Source: Leptospira wolbachii serovar Codice str. CDC (GTDB lineage Bacteria > Spirochaetota > Leptospiria > Leptospirales > Leptospiraceae). From it: a stretch of DNA of 64,000 nucleotides. Made by a program: the position numbers and the translations under genes. The stretch covers positions 186,001 to 250,000 of the forward strand of contig NZ_AOGZ02000016.1 of assembly GCF_000332515.2 (NCBI RefSeq), given 5' to 3'. The notes beneath the pieces were generated by a model. It was not told where the DNA came from. It did no database searches and saw nothing but the letters and a program-made list of their open reading frames with translations. Positions 45,362-54,367 of this stretch are shown in pieces (positions within the stretch are counted from its first letter, which is position 1; the number at the start of each line of letters is the position of its first letter).

Positions 45362-47224
45362 CTATTTGAGCAATTTATATTCTTGAAGACAAGCAATACC
45401 GGAACTCTCTCTATAAGTAGACAGTAACGTTGCCTTACTATTCAAGATTTTTGTTCGGTTTTCAAATTTTTCTTCTACAAAACTATCAGGGCAAACATCA
45501 CTTAATAAAAGAACGGAATCAAAATCTGTCCATTCTTTCCATCGGTATTTGTGGTCGTTTCGTACCATCCCTGTTTTATAAGTCTTTAGTTTCATAGCAA
45601 GATCGAAATCGGAAGCAAGCACACGGCCACGAGAGCCATATTTTTCCTCAAAATGAAATGCGTTGATGAGAACATATTTTTTATCGGGTGATATCTGTTC
45701 GGCGATCTCTCTTGCTGGTTGGAAATCACTCGCATTCATTCCTCGATAACAAAACATTTTCTTTTCATAAAACTCTCCCGACAAAATGCCTTGCGAATAA
45801 ATAGAATTGGAAAATACAAAAAGGGAAGTAAGTAAAAAAACAGAAACAGAAGCCAATCTTTCCATTTTGTTATCAGCGAGTTCGTACAAACGCAAAATCC
45901 AAAGATATCCTACAAGACCAATGGAAGGAATGAATTGTAAAACATGTCTTGGTTGTTTGTTTCCCGTAGTGAGTTCTAAAATCAGAAGTTCTAAAAATAG
46001 AATGAGTGTTCCTGCAAGAAGGGGATCTTTTAATTTTGTTTGAAATTTGGTTCCCGATCGAAATAAAAAGTAAACCAAAGACAAAACAGAAAAAAGGATG
46101 AGGGTTCGAAATCCCCAGATAAAGTCAAATACCCCTGGTGTGGAGGGATCCAGGCCAGGCTCTGTCCAAAGAGTTAAGAAAAAACTACGAGTGTAGGCAT
46201 TCACAATCATTTGAGCATCAATGAGTGCATTCACGCGGTCCGGGTTCATAAATAACCATAAAAAGGCAGGGAAAATGGCATAAACCCATAGAACCACTGC
46301 GGTTTTCGGAAATACTTTTTGAATTGCATCCCGTTTGCGGAAAAAATAAACAGAAAGATCCACAAACAGAACAAAGGTGATTCCAAACATAAACTGTTTG
46401 AATCCTTTTTGGTTTAGATTGATCTTTGTGACCACTCGTAGTACTGGTAAAGAAAAAACCATAAGCACAACGAAAATCAGGTATAATAGCCGAATGCCTC
46501 TGGCATAATTCTTTAATAGATAGAGTAAAGCATCTTTGTATGTGGATGTGGATCTTAAGAGTTCATAGGCAAAACATGCCATAAAGAATAAAATCCCATA
46601 CGGGTATTTCGTAAAATAAAATCCGAATAGAGAAAAGAAAACAAGCCACTTGGTTCCGGAATCAATTTCCGATTCCCGATTATCCATATCATACAATCGG
46701 TAGATGGCATAAATAGAAAACAAAAGAAAGAACATAGACTGGGTTTCCAACATAGAAGAAAGAGAATACGCAGGCACCTCTCCTGTTTGGATGGTAAGAA
46801 TAAAAATAAGTCCTGAAATGATTCCAGACCAAAGTAGAGACTTTGTTATCCGGTACGAAATGTAAACCAAAGCAGGATATACCAAAATCAAAAACAAAAG
46901 TCCTAAAAAAGAATCACGATAGGTTTCATAAGCATCAATTGGTAAATATAGCGTAACAAATGTTAATAGGGATCGAAGTGGTGGCCAAGTGGGACTTTCC
47001 AAAAAAGGCATAATCCCTCGAAACCAACTTCCATTCCGAAAGTCGACATATTGGTCAAGCACCTGGTTCAATCGGATATTCTCATCCCAAGACAAAAAAT
47101 CTTTGTTGGGACAGAGACCAAGGAATGTTTCCCATGACTTTGTAGCATAGAACACTACCAAAGAAACGCCTAAAACGATGAAAATGAGCCCCAAAAAACT
47201 GGGAAGAATGTCTTTTGCCTTCAT
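45362..47224 (-). CDS. GT-C-like membrane glycosyltransferase
   Basis: The ATG at 47224 (MKAKDILPSFLGL) has AAGGA 6 bases upstream and is preferred over the ATG at 47242. 620 residues with about 12 membrane helices. The first periplasmic loop has an acidic motif typical of ArnT/PMT-like enzymes (DFLSWDENIRLNQ). A soluble C-terminal domain of about 150 residues contains KYVLINAFHFEEKYGSRG. It probably moves a sugar from a polyprenyl phosphate to a surface acceptor. The RND gene follows closely. Confidence 0.65.
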   Translation of the reverse strand: MKAKDILPSFLGLIFIVLGVSLVVFYATKSWETFLGLCPNKDFLSWDENIRLNQVLDQYVDFRNGSWFRGIMPFLESPTWPPLRSLLTFVTLYLPIDAYETYRDSFLGLLFLILVYPALVYISYRITKSLLWSGIISGLIFILTIQTGEVPAYSLSSMLETQSMFFLLFSIYAIYRLYDMDNRESEIDSGTKWLVFFSLFGFYFTKYPYGILFFMACFAYELLRSTSTYKDALLYLLKNYARGIRLLYLIFVVLMVFSLPVLRVVTKINLNQKGFKQFMFGITFVLFVDLSVYFFRKRDAIQKVFPKTAVVLWVYAIFPAFLWLFMNPDRVNALIDAQMIVNAYTRSFFLTLWTEPGLDPSTPGVFDFIWGFRTLILFSVLSLVYFLFRSGTKFQTKLKDPLLAGTLILFLELLILELTTGNKQPRHVLQFIPSIGLVGYLWILRLYELADNKMERLASVSVFLLTSLFVFSNSIYSQGILSGEFYEKKMFCYRGMNASDFQPAREIAEQISPDKKYVLINAFHFEEKYGSRGRVLASDFDLAMKLKTYKTGMVRNDHKYRWKEWTDFDSVLLLSDVCPDSFVEEKFENRTKILNSKATLLSTYRESSGIACLQEYKLLK

Positions 47225-47346
47225 ACCAATCCTTGGAATCATTCTTTCTTTGGGGTCGACTTGGAATCAACCGAAGTTCTTTTTCTGTAATTTTTCTCTT
47301 TGATTGCAGTCCAAGGTAAAGAATTCTGTCCGTTAGAAGGTTCCAA

Positions 47347-48006
47347 ATGCAAGATTTCGTAGACCTTGGGGAAAAAATCATATTCCTCGTTATGTTATTT
47401 GCGAGTATTCTCGCGATTGCCGTATTTATTGAAAGGTTGATTGTTTATAAACGTAATTTTAACAAAGAGTCAGAGTCTCTTCTGGATTCGCTCACTCTTC
47501 TTGTTCGCCACCGAGACCTAAAAGGTACGGAAAAACTATTGGAAACCCATCCTATGGAGAATTCCTACACTCGGTTCATGCATTTCGTTTTGGAACGAGA
47601 GAAGGAAAACCACAAAGGTCTAGAAGAATTGATGGAAGGGAAAATCCTTAAGGAACGTTTGGGTCTGGAAGAAAGACTTCCGATTCTCAACACTCTTGGA
47701 AATAACACTCCCTTCATCGGACTACTAGGAACGGTTCTTGGAGTCATCAAGGCATTTTATGGATTAGGAACTCTTGGTAACTCGGGAGCAGAAGTGGTGA
47801 TGCGTAGTATTTCCACTGCCCTACTTGCTACGGCTGCGGGACTTGCAGTTGCAATTCCAGTGGTGATGGCAAACAATTACTTTACTCGTAAAATGAAACT
47901 CATCATTGGTCACTTGGAAATCCTTTCCAAAGAAATCCATGCAAGTTTCATCACTAGCGGAAAACACAACCAGTCTTCTAGTTCTACTCCGAATATCCAC
48001 CACTAG
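47347..48006 (+). CDS. exbB: ExbB/TolQ/MotA-family proton channel protein
   Basis: 219 residues, three membrane helices (about 10-30, 115-140, 155-180). The signature NTLGNNTPFIGLLGTVLGVIKAFYGLG and the second pore helix with ISTALLATAAGLAVAIPVVMANNYF are diagnostic. It should form the proton-conducting pentamer that powers TonB. TonB follows after 11 bases, but no ExbD gene, whose Asp is needed for proton flow, is found here. Confidence 0.9.
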   Translation: MQDFVDLGEKIIFLVMLFASILAIAVFIERLIVYKRNFNKESESLLDSLTLLVRHRDLKGTEKLLETHPMENSYTRFMHFVLEREKENHKGLEELMEGKILKERLGLEERLPILNTLGNNTPFIGLLGTVLGVIKAFYGLGTLGNSGAEVVMRSISTALLATAAGLAVAIPVVMANNYFTRKMKLIIGHLEILSKEIHASFITSGKHNQSSSSTPNIHH

Positions 48007-48017
48007 TAAGTAGTATT

Positions 48018-48659
48018 ATGAAGTCATTTACCTTGTATCTGCAATACAAACTGAGGCGGTTCGGACTCTTTCGAGCCAGTCTTTTTGCTTCGGTGGGTTT
48101 GCATGTATTTTGTTATTTGATTTATTTTATACTTACCCTTCCCAGCAATGCTGCCTTCCAAGAAACATCGATGGAAGATATGGATGTTTCTTTTGAAGAG
48201 ATTCCACCGGAACTGATCGGCGGAACATCGAGCCCGGCTCCCGTAGAAAAACAAGAATGGGTGGAAGGATCAAACAAAGACGCAGAAGAAAAACCTGACA
48301 ATTCAGATTTGAATCCCAACCAACTCTCTGGGAATGGGACTGACAAAGATGGGTACTTATTTTCTTTCAATGGAGATCGACCGCCCACTCCCATCATTGA
48401 TTTTGATTTGAAAGCTTATTTTCCTGAAGCTGCCAAAGCAGCCAACATCAGCCAAAAAACAGTGGTGGTGATGGTCCAAGTGGATGAACACGGTGGATTA
48501 CAAGGTGTTAAAATTGTTTCTGGTAGAGCAGGATATGGATTTGATGAAGCTGCTATTCGGATCATCCAAAGAGCTCGGTTTTCTCCTGGATACGACAAAG
48601 GAAAACCAACACGAATGGCACATAGACTCCCAATCAGCTTTGATTTAGAAGAGGACTGA
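48018..48659 (+). CDS. tonB: TonB-like energy transducer
   Basis: 213 residues: one N-terminal anchor (FASVGLHVFCYLIYFILTL), a periplasmic spacer rich in Pro, Glu and Asn (about 50-120) and a C-terminal TonB domain (TVVVMVQVDEHGGLQGVKIVSGRAGYGFDEAAIRIIQRARFSP). The spacer is short and acidic rather than the usual Pro-Lys/Pro-Glu rod. It is encoded between exbB and a large exported protein. No TonB-dependent receptor gene is seen in the window. Confidence 0.85.
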   Translation: MKSFTLYLQYKLRRFGLFRASLFASVGLHVFCYLIYFILTLPSNAAFQETSMEDMDVSFEEIPPELIGGTSSPAPVEKQEWVEGSNKDAEEKPDNSDLNPNQLSGNGTDKDGYLFSFNGDRPPTPIIDFDLKAYFPEAAKAANISQKTVVVMVQVDEHGGLQGVKIVSGRAGYGFDEAAIRIIQRARFSPGYDKGKPTRMAHRLPISFDLEED

Positions 48660-48660
48660 A

Positions 48661-51072
48661 ATGTTACGGAACACCAAACATCGAATTGCGATTGGAACCA
48701 TTTTCATCGCTGTTTCCCTTATTACTTTTGGATTCCAGCCCAAACCCATTACTGGAAAAACAGAATCCAAATCCTCCGCAAGAAAACCAGGCCTTGTTCC
48801 CGATCCTTTCGAACTCTACCAAACCATTCCATCCTTCCACTCCGAAATGACAAGTTCCGACCTACCCGGAAGTTCCGATCTCAGTGCAGAGTTTCCGCTA
48901 CCAGGAGACCAAGGACTCTATAAAGATAATGTTGGTTATACGGTTGGATATGGACTCATTTCTTATTTAGAAGCTAAAAAAAAAGGAATCCGCAATCTTT
49001 CTTCGGTAGGGCCCTCTTCTGCCAATGGGCAAAAGGTATTATACTCGCCTAACTTTATTTACAACCAACTCAACAGTGGAAAAGACCAAGCCGTCTCTCT
49101 TCTGGATGCGCTGATCCTTGCAGAAAGCAGAGGTTCTGTTTCCATGGAGCAGATGAATGAATCTTCTTCTAGTTTCCGTACTAGGCCAAAAGCAAATATT
49201 GTCGAAGCCGGTAGAAAGGCCAGACTGAGAAGGATTTATAGAATTGAGCCACACGATCTAACTTCTATTAAACTAGCGTTAGCCGAAAAAAGACCAGTTC
49301 TCATTGGATATTTGGTTTATGAAAATTTCAGAGATCCAAAACCAGATTCCATCTTCGAGATAGGGGCTGGGGAAGTTCTAGGGGCACAATCCCTTGTTAT
49401 TTTAGGTTATAACGATAAAAAGAAAGCATTCAAAGTATGGAATTCTTGGGGAACAACCTGGGGAGACCAAGGGTATCTATGGATTTCTTATGAAACTTTT
49501 CCCAAATATACGAAGTCCGTTTATGTTGCCGATTCGGAAATTGAAAACGAACTCCTAACACAGAATAAACTAAATGATGCATTAGAATCGTTAGAGTATG
49601 GTGAACACAATCTATTTCCTCCTAAAGAAGTTTTTGCCTCTCGAGGGGACTTTTCCGATCGCATTCGGATCAGTTGGTCTAGAGAGAAACGAGCTATCGG
49701 TTATGAAGTTTATCGCAAACGAAAAATAGACAGTAAATACCAACTCGTAGGACTTTCCAAACAAGCATTCTTTGAAGACTTTGGAATCCAAAAAAACACT
49801 GCTTACAATTACCGAGTGGCGAGTCTGGATGAAAACTTCCTTTCAAAACCGTCTCTTGATTCAAACGATGGTTATGCGGTCGATCCAACTAAACCCGCAG
49901 GGATCCTACCCGTAACAAACCTTCGTGCTTCAGTCGCATCCACAAATGATCGAATTTTATTAGAGTGGGACCCGCAACCAATCTCCACAACCTATACCGT
50001 TTACAAATGGAATCCGGTGGCACGGATCTATCGATTCCTTGGCAAAACAGAAAAAACTACATATATCGATTTAAAAGCCAGCCGCAACGGTGATAGTGAA
50101 ATTTATCAAGTAATCCCAGAAAGAAACCAATTGGTTGGGGAATCTAGTAATTATGTTTCTGCTCACTTGGATCCTTCCGAAGTTTTAAAACCTAGACCTA
50201 AAAATTTAACCGCATCAAAAGGATTGTATGCTGGTGCAACCATTTTGCAATGGGAAGGTTCTCCGAGTGCCGTATCCTATCACATATTCCGCAAAACAAA
50301 CGGGCAATGGAAAGAAATTGCAAAGACGTTGGAGCTCCAATTCAAAGATAATGACACATACGAAAAAGAATCTTTTTATGCTGTTGCTTCTGAATTTGAA
50401 GGAGAATTATTTAGCCTTCCATCAGAGCCGGACATTGGATTTCCATCTCTCGTAGCAGGTAGATCCATGGGTTTAAAACCTCCTGAGTTGACTGTTTCCG
50501 AGAACCGGAAAACTGGTGAATTTTTATTTAGTTGGAATTTGATTCCTAAAGCAACATCCTATAAAGTTTATATGCGTAAAAAAAATGATCCAGATTGGAG
50601 TCTTGTCAAAGAAACTTCGGAATCAAATTTTAAATTACAGAACTTAACGAAAAACCAATTCTATTTTTTTGCCATTCAGTCCGTATCTAAAGGTGTCGGA
50701 GAGAGTTTATTTTCAAAACCTGTCACTTCAGTCATTTCTGATACAGTCGTTGATGTAAAAAAAGTTAAAACTTTTGGAGAGTCCGCCATACAAAAGTTTA
50801 TCGGTCCTTGGACCGCTATGTACTGGGATGGAAAAAACAAAGTAAAACCAGTTCGTTTGACCATTGAAGCTGAAGATGTGGAAGGAAACATCATCATGAA
50901 ATGGAATGAAAACGAAATCTTCCGTGGCAAAAATATTGTAGATTCTGACTTACTCGAAGAAAAAGGTAAGTGGAAAATAAAACTTTCACCTAACTATGAA
51001 TCTTTATCAGGTGAATTTGAAGACAAGGGACTCGTTCCTGAAAAAAGCCAACTTTCCTTTATTAGAGAATAA
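48661..51072 (+). CDS. Papain-like pseudopeptidase with fibronectin type III repeats
   Basis: 803 residues, exported (signal IAIGTIFIAVSLITFGF). Residues about 75-300 are a C1 peptidase domain: DQGLYKDNVGY aligns with DQGNCGSCWAF, putting Asn at the catalytic Cys. AQSLVILGYND aligns with the GHAV..GY region, putting Gln at the His. The Asn-Trp motif is kept (WNSWGTTWGDQGYLWISY). Four FnIII-like repeats follow (about 318-695, with repeated Y-V-Y-R/K patterns), then a C-terminal domain of about 95 residues. It looks like a binding protein rather than an enzyme. Its gene starts 1 base after the tonB stop. Confidence 0.7.
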   Translation: MLRNTKHRIAIGTIFIAVSLITFGFQPKPITGKTESKSSARKPGLVPDPFELYQTIPSFHSEMTSSDLPGSSDLSAEFPLPGDQGLYKDNVGYTVGYGLISYLEAKKKGIRNLSSVGPSSANGQKVLYSPNFIYNQLNSGKDQAVSLLDALILAESRGSVSMEQMNESSSSFRTRPKANIVEAGRKARLRRIYRIEPHDLTSIKLALAEKRPVLIGYLVYENFRDPKPDSIFEIGAGEVLGAQSLVILGYNDKKKAFKVWNSWGTTWGDQGYLWISYETFPKYTKSVYVADSEIENELLTQNKLNDALESLEYGEHNLFPPKEVFASRGDFSDRIRISWSREKRAIGYEVYRKRKIDSKYQLVGLSKQAFFEDFGIQKNTAYNYRVASLDENFLSKPSLDSNDGYAVDPTKPAGILPVTNLRASVASTNDRILLEWDPQPISTTYTVYKWNPVARIYRFLGKTEKTTYIDLKASRNGDSEIYQVIPERNQLVGESSNYVSAHLDPSEVLKPRPKNLTASKGLYAGATILQWEGSPSAVSYHIFRKTNGQWKEIAKTLELQFKDNDTYEKESFYAVASEFEGELFSLPSEPDIGFPSLVAGRSMGLKPPELTVSENRKTGEFLFSWNLIPKATSYKVYMRKKNDPDWSLVKETSESNFKLQNLTKNQFYFFAIQSVSKGVGESLFSKPVTSVISDTVVDVKKVKTFGESAIQKFIGPWTAMYWDGKNKVKPVRLTIEAEDVEGNIIMKWNENEIFRGKNIVDSDLLEEKGKWKIKLSPNYESLSGEFEDKGLVPEKSQLSFIRE

Positions 51073-51086
51073 AAATAAACGAAAGA

Positions 51087-51518
51087 TTAAGGATGGGATT
51101 GGCTACGATTTAATATCCCATCTGCTTTAAACTTCTCAAGGAATGAATCAGGAATTTTCCAAGGCCTGTTCTTTTCAAAATCAAAAAATAAAGCCGAAAA
51201 AATAGCTTCGCAAACAAGGGCACCGTCCGAAATCCGATACATGTTTTGAATCACCTTCCCTTTGATTTTTGACATATCGCGAAATCCAGTTTCAATTCGT
51301 ACTGCATCGGGATGGTGGAGGGGCTTGTGGTAAGACAACTCCGCTTTTAGCATCACTGGTCCAACTTTTTTCTCTCTCATTTCCTTGATGGAGAATCCTT
51401 CGTTCTCTAAGGCTTGGATCCTTGCTTCATCAAAATAGGATTGGTAGATTCCGTTGTTTACGTGTCCGTTGGCATCCAGATGGCTCCAGAGGACTGGAAT
51501 TTCGGTAGTGTGAGGCAT
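51087..51518 (-). CDS. 4HBT hotdog-fold acyl-CoA thioesterase
   Basis: 143 residues, the normal length. It begins TEIPVLWSHLDANGHVNNGIYQSYFDEAR, with the catalytic Asp and the HVNN motif of YbgC/4HBT thioesterases. ELSYHKPLHHPDAVRIETGF follows. It hydrolyses acyl-CoA thioesters; the chain length is unknown. The gene is divergent from a TetR-type regulator, and a large palindrome between them suggests that it is the regulated target. Confidence 0.85.
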   Translation of the reverse strand: MPHTTEIPVLWSHLDANGHVNNGIYQSYFDEARIQALENEGFSIKEMREKKVGPVMLKAELSYHKPLHHPDAVRIETGFRDMSKIKGKVIQNMYRISDGALVCEAIFSALFFDFEKNRPWKIPDSFLEKFKADGILNRSQSHP

Positions 51519-51551
51519 GGTGGGCTCTCCTGGGGGTAGGGATAGGTTCCC

Positions 51552-51597
51552 GCAGACCGTTCTGTCTGTAAATCAAAAAACAGACAGAACGGTCTGC
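51552..51597. promoter_or_regulatory. Perfect 18-base inverted repeat, TetR-type operator
   Basis: GCAGACCGTTCTGTCTGT (51552-51569) is the exact reverse complement of ACAGACAGAACGGTCTGC (51580-51597), with 10 bases of A-rich spacer. Each arm is itself a partial palindrome (AGAC-N6-GTCT), so two regulator dimers could bind. It lies between the thioesterase gene and the TetR gene. Confidence 0.8.
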
Positions 51598-51602
51598 AAG
51601 GA

Positions 51603-51630
51603 TTGACAAATTCCCCCCTCCCCCAATACT
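51603..51630 (+). promoter_or_regulatory. Promoter of the TetR gene, near-leaderless
   Basis: TTGACA (51603-51608) and AATACT (51625-51630) are 16 bases apart. The ATG at 51639 is only 8 bases after the -10, and no ribosome-binding site is visible, so the mRNA should have almost no leader. The palindromic operator ends 6 bases upstream of the -35. Confidence 0.6.
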
Positions 51631-51638
51631 CAAATCCC

Positions 51639-52229
51639 ATGAAAGGCTCACCTAGATACCGCATCCTTGAAATCGCCAAAAAAAGATTCTACCAACAAGG
51701 CTACTACCACACAGGCATCAACCAACTCATCCGAGAATCTGGAACGGCAAAAGCTTCTTTCTACGACCACTTCCCCTCAAAACGAGATTTGGGAATTCGT
51801 GTCATCCAGGCCTATGGGGCTGACGTCCTAATTTGGTTTCGCCAAATCCTCAGGGAATCCAATACACCAGATGATTTTATCTCCGAAATGTCTAAGGCAG
51901 TTGCCATCCAAATTAATGAAGATGGCTCTTATTATCAGGGTTGTCCCATTGCCATCTTTTCATGTCAATTCCCAGTCGGCGAGCAGCCGTTCAGTGATGA
52001 ATTCAAATCTATTGTATTTCGATGGGAGACTCTATTCGCAATGTATATTGGAAGATGGCAATCAAATGGCTTATTGGAAGAATCAATTGATCCAACGGAG
52101 CTCGCACGTGACCTGATTAATATCTATGAAGGGGCGCTTATTAACTGGCGGATATCTTTGAACGAAGTCTATTTGAAACGTATGTTCGCCCAAATGGGCC
52201 AACAATTAAGGTTGGGAGCTAAAAAATAG
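51639..52229 (+). CDS. TetR/AcrR-family transcriptional regulator
   Basis: The ATG at 51639 gives 196 residues starting MKGSPRYRILEIAKKRFYQQGYYHTGINQLIRESGTAKASFYDHFPSK, a textbook TetR helix-turn-helix. The C-terminal ligand domain contains YYQGCPIAIFSCQFPVGEQPFSDEF, as in YxaF/LmrA-like members. It presumably represses the divergent thioesterase gene and itself through the palindrome upstream. The ligand is unknown; an acyl compound would be consistent. A TTG at 51603 falls in the -35 box and is rejected. The 3' end overlaps the converging small lipoprotein gene by 11 bases. Confidence 0.88.
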   Translation: MKGSPRYRILEIAKKRFYQQGYYHTGINQLIRESGTAKASFYDHFPSKRDLGIRVIQAYGADVLIWFRQILRESNTPDDFISEMSKAVAIQINEDGSYYQGCPIAIFSCQFPVGEQPFSDEFKSIVFRWETLFAMYIGRWQSNGLLEESIDPTELARDLINIYEGALINWRISLNEVYLKRMFAQMGQQLRLGAKK

Positions 52230-52476
52230 TTCCACTTTCACAGTTCTTGCGACAAGTTTTCTCTAACCCGATACAGCTTCCAACGAGAGCAGCCATGTCA
52301 GGGGCACTATATTCTGGACTATTCGTTGCAATTTTATAGAATGCATCGTTCCGCAAAAAACAAGCACCTTCAATCGTAGAACATTTGTTACGTTCGTAAC
52401 AAGCTGAACGAAATGAAAGTGGCGAGCCACAATGCACAAAACCAATTATAAAAAAGATAAAAAAACTATACTTCAT
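52219..52476 (-). CDS. Small Cys-rich lipoprotein
   Basis: 85 residues. The signal peptide ends in a lipobox (IIGFVHC). The mature part is short and carries six more Cys in a regular arrangement (SACYERNKC, GACFLR, SCIGLEKTC, KNC), suggesting disulfide-stabilised helices. No family was recognised. The start overlaps the stop of the UDP-glucose pyrophosphorylase gene by 4 bases (ATGA), so it is translated from that transcript. Confidence 0.6.
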   Translation of the reverse strand: MKYSFFIFFIIGFVHCGSPLSFRSACYERNKCSTIEGACFLRNDAFYKIATNSPEYSAPDMAALVGSCIGLEKTCRKNCESGTIF

Positions 52477-53885
52477 AAAGAGATGGTTTCGTTTTCAAAT
52501 TCATTTCTACCAAGTGAAGAGATTGTTTTTAATCCACCCGAAAGATTTTGAAATTTAACTTTTCCTTTAATAGTGATGGGAATATCAAATAGAACTTCAC
52601 CAGAAACCACTAACTCTTCACAGTAAAGAAGAGAGGGATATTCCCTAAACAAAGAATCAAACTGATGTATCTTTTTATAATGAGTTTCATCCAGAAGTAC
52701 TAAAATCTCACCAAGACCTGCAGATTTTCTTTCCTTTGCCATGGTGAGAGAAAAGTCAGAATTGAGTATATAGGCATCGGAGCGACGAATCAAATAATCT
52801 TCTGTTTTTTTAACAGGGGCAAATCGATCCCTAGGAATAATGATTCCTTTGAATTTAGGAAAATTTCCAACAGCACTTCCCATCGCTGTTTCCAGTTGGA
52901 TTACTGATTTACCATCGACTTGTTTGGGATTAACAATCAGAGATAAAGAGAAATTTCCTTGGTTGAATCTTTCTTTTAAGGCACGAAGATTGATCCAAAG
53001 ATTGTTTGTGGAGAAAGTTCTAAATTTGCCAAGGCCACTAAATTCATTTTCATGTTCTTTAGGAACTTGTGCTGTTTCTAATAACTCATACTTTATGAAT
53101 TTCCCACCCACAATTTTTCTGTAAATGGCTCCGCCTTTTTTATCAGCCAGAGTTTTTGGAGTCATCTCCATCGCAAAATGAATATCTTCTTTTAATAAGT
53201 AACTGACGATATGTGGATCGACAGTGGCACCTAAATTATCTCCATTGGAAAGGAAGGCAATTTCAAAACCTTTAGAGAGTAATTCATCCAAAATCCCCTC
53301 TTGCACCATAGTAAAGTAAATGTCGCCATGACCGGGCGGGCACCAATTTTCTTTTTCATTTTTGTTTTGAATAGGGGCGAAGGTTTCGGCATCCAAACGA
53401 GGGACTTTGTTTTGTAAAAAACTAGTTCGCAAAGTTTGTTTGAATCCATTTTTCTCTAATTCAATTTGCGAATCTTTTTGTGTATTATAAGAATCCATAA
53501 AAAGAAGAGGAACATCGATCCCATATTCAGAACGAATGTATTCAATTTGTTTTGCCATCACAGCAAGAAAAGACATGGAACCTTTGATGGGAATGAGTGA
53601 TTTTGCTTTGTCGAGTCCCATACTCGTTCCAAGTCCCCCATTCAGTTTGATTACCACCAATTTGGACAGTAGGCTTAGGTCTGTAGGATAAGAAGAATGA
53701 ATGGATTCTAAAGAAATTTCATCGGTTTGGGGATCCAAATCTCCTACTTCTTCCCAACGCACCATCCCCGTTTCACCGTTTCGAACAGCATCAACCTTAG
53801 TAATAAAATCGGCAATGAATGCATCCGATAGGCCGGCGGCTTTCATGGTTTCTGTGATCAATTGATCCGATTTTTGTTTCTCCAT
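52473..53885 (-). CDS. UTP-glucose-1-phosphate uridylyltransferase (UDPGP family)
   Basis: The ATG at 53885 (MEKQKSDQLITETMKAAG) has AAGGG upstream and gives 470 residues. A longer frame to 53999 would overlap the preceding gene. The nucleotide-binding motif VIKLNGGLGTSMGLDKAKSLIPI and WCPPGHGDIYFTM are those of the eukaryote-like UDPGP family, not of bacterial GalU. It makes UDP-glucose for glycans and lipopolysaccharide. A left-handed-helix-like tail (VLFDIPITIKGKVKFQNLSGG) is present at the C-terminus, as in that family. Confidence 0.88.
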   Translation of the reverse strand: MEKQKSDQLITETMKAAGLSDAFIADFITKVDAVRNGETGMVRWEEVGDLDPQTDEISLESIHSSYPTDLSLLSKLVVIKLNGGLGTSMGLDKAKSLIPIKGSMSFLAVMAKQIEYIRSEYGIDVPLLFMDSYNTQKDSQIELEKNGFKQTLRTSFLQNKVPRLDAETFAPIQNKNEKENWCPPGHGDIYFTMVQEGILDELLSKGFEIAFLSNGDNLGATVDPHIVSYLLKEDIHFAMEMTPKTLADKKGGAIYRKIVGGKFIKYELLETAQVPKEHENEFSGLGKFRTFSTNNLWINLRALKERFNQGNFSLSLIVNPKQVDGKSVIQLETAMGSAVGNFPKFKGIIIPRDRFAPVKKTEDYLIRRSDAYILNSDFSLTMAKERKSAGLGEILVLLDETHYKKIHQFDSLFREYPSLLYCEELVVSGEVLFDIPITIKGKVKFQNLSGGLKTISSLGRNEFENETISL

Positions 53886-53886
53886 A

Positions 53887-54252
53887 TCATTTCCCTTCGT
53901 GCGGTTCTCCAAGTTCAATCCGGTGAGGTTCTTCCGATATCCCCGGATTCCACAAAAAAAATACGAGGATATTACGGCCGTCTTCTTTCGGAACAGCAAC
54001 GGTTTCTTTCCTTTCGTATTTTGGCATAAAAACTTCGAAATTATACATCCAATACTTTCCCTTCTTACGGGGCACTTGCCGAATTCCTTGTTTCAAAGGG
54101 TCCTTTTTCGTAAGTTTTCCATAAGGAAGGGGGTATTTTGTTTCCCAAATTTGGGGTAAAAGCTTCGCTGCTTCTTCATAATTTCCCGGATTGGACCAAA
54201 GGACCGTAGGAAAAAACCCTAAAAGTAAAATAAGCGAGAAACTATGACGCAT
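53887..54252 (-). CDS. Small exported protein of unknown function
   Basis: 121 residues with a signal peptide (SLILLLGFFPTVLWS). The mature part is basic and rich in Lys, Pro and Tyr (KYPLPYGKLTKKDPLKQG, RKKGKYWMYNFEVF), and no domain was recognised. It starts the transcript that continues 1 base later into the UDP-glucose pyrophosphorylase gene. The 115-base gap upstream separates it from a divergent gene and should hold both promoters. Confidence 0.55.
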   Translation of the reverse strand: MRHSFSLILLLGFFPTVLWSNPGNYEEAAKLLPQIWETKYPLPYGKLTKKDPLKQGIRQVPRKKGKYWMYNFEVFMPKYERKETVAVPKEDGRNILVFFLWNPGISEEPHRIELGEPHEGK

Positions 54253-54367
54253 ACGATTCTAAAAGGCAATCCTATGTGAGTACGGTTATCGGTCAATTCA
54301 GGAATTCTTCTGGCGCTAGAATTGATTTTCATAGACAAGAATTGAGTCTGACAGAATCATTTAATTC

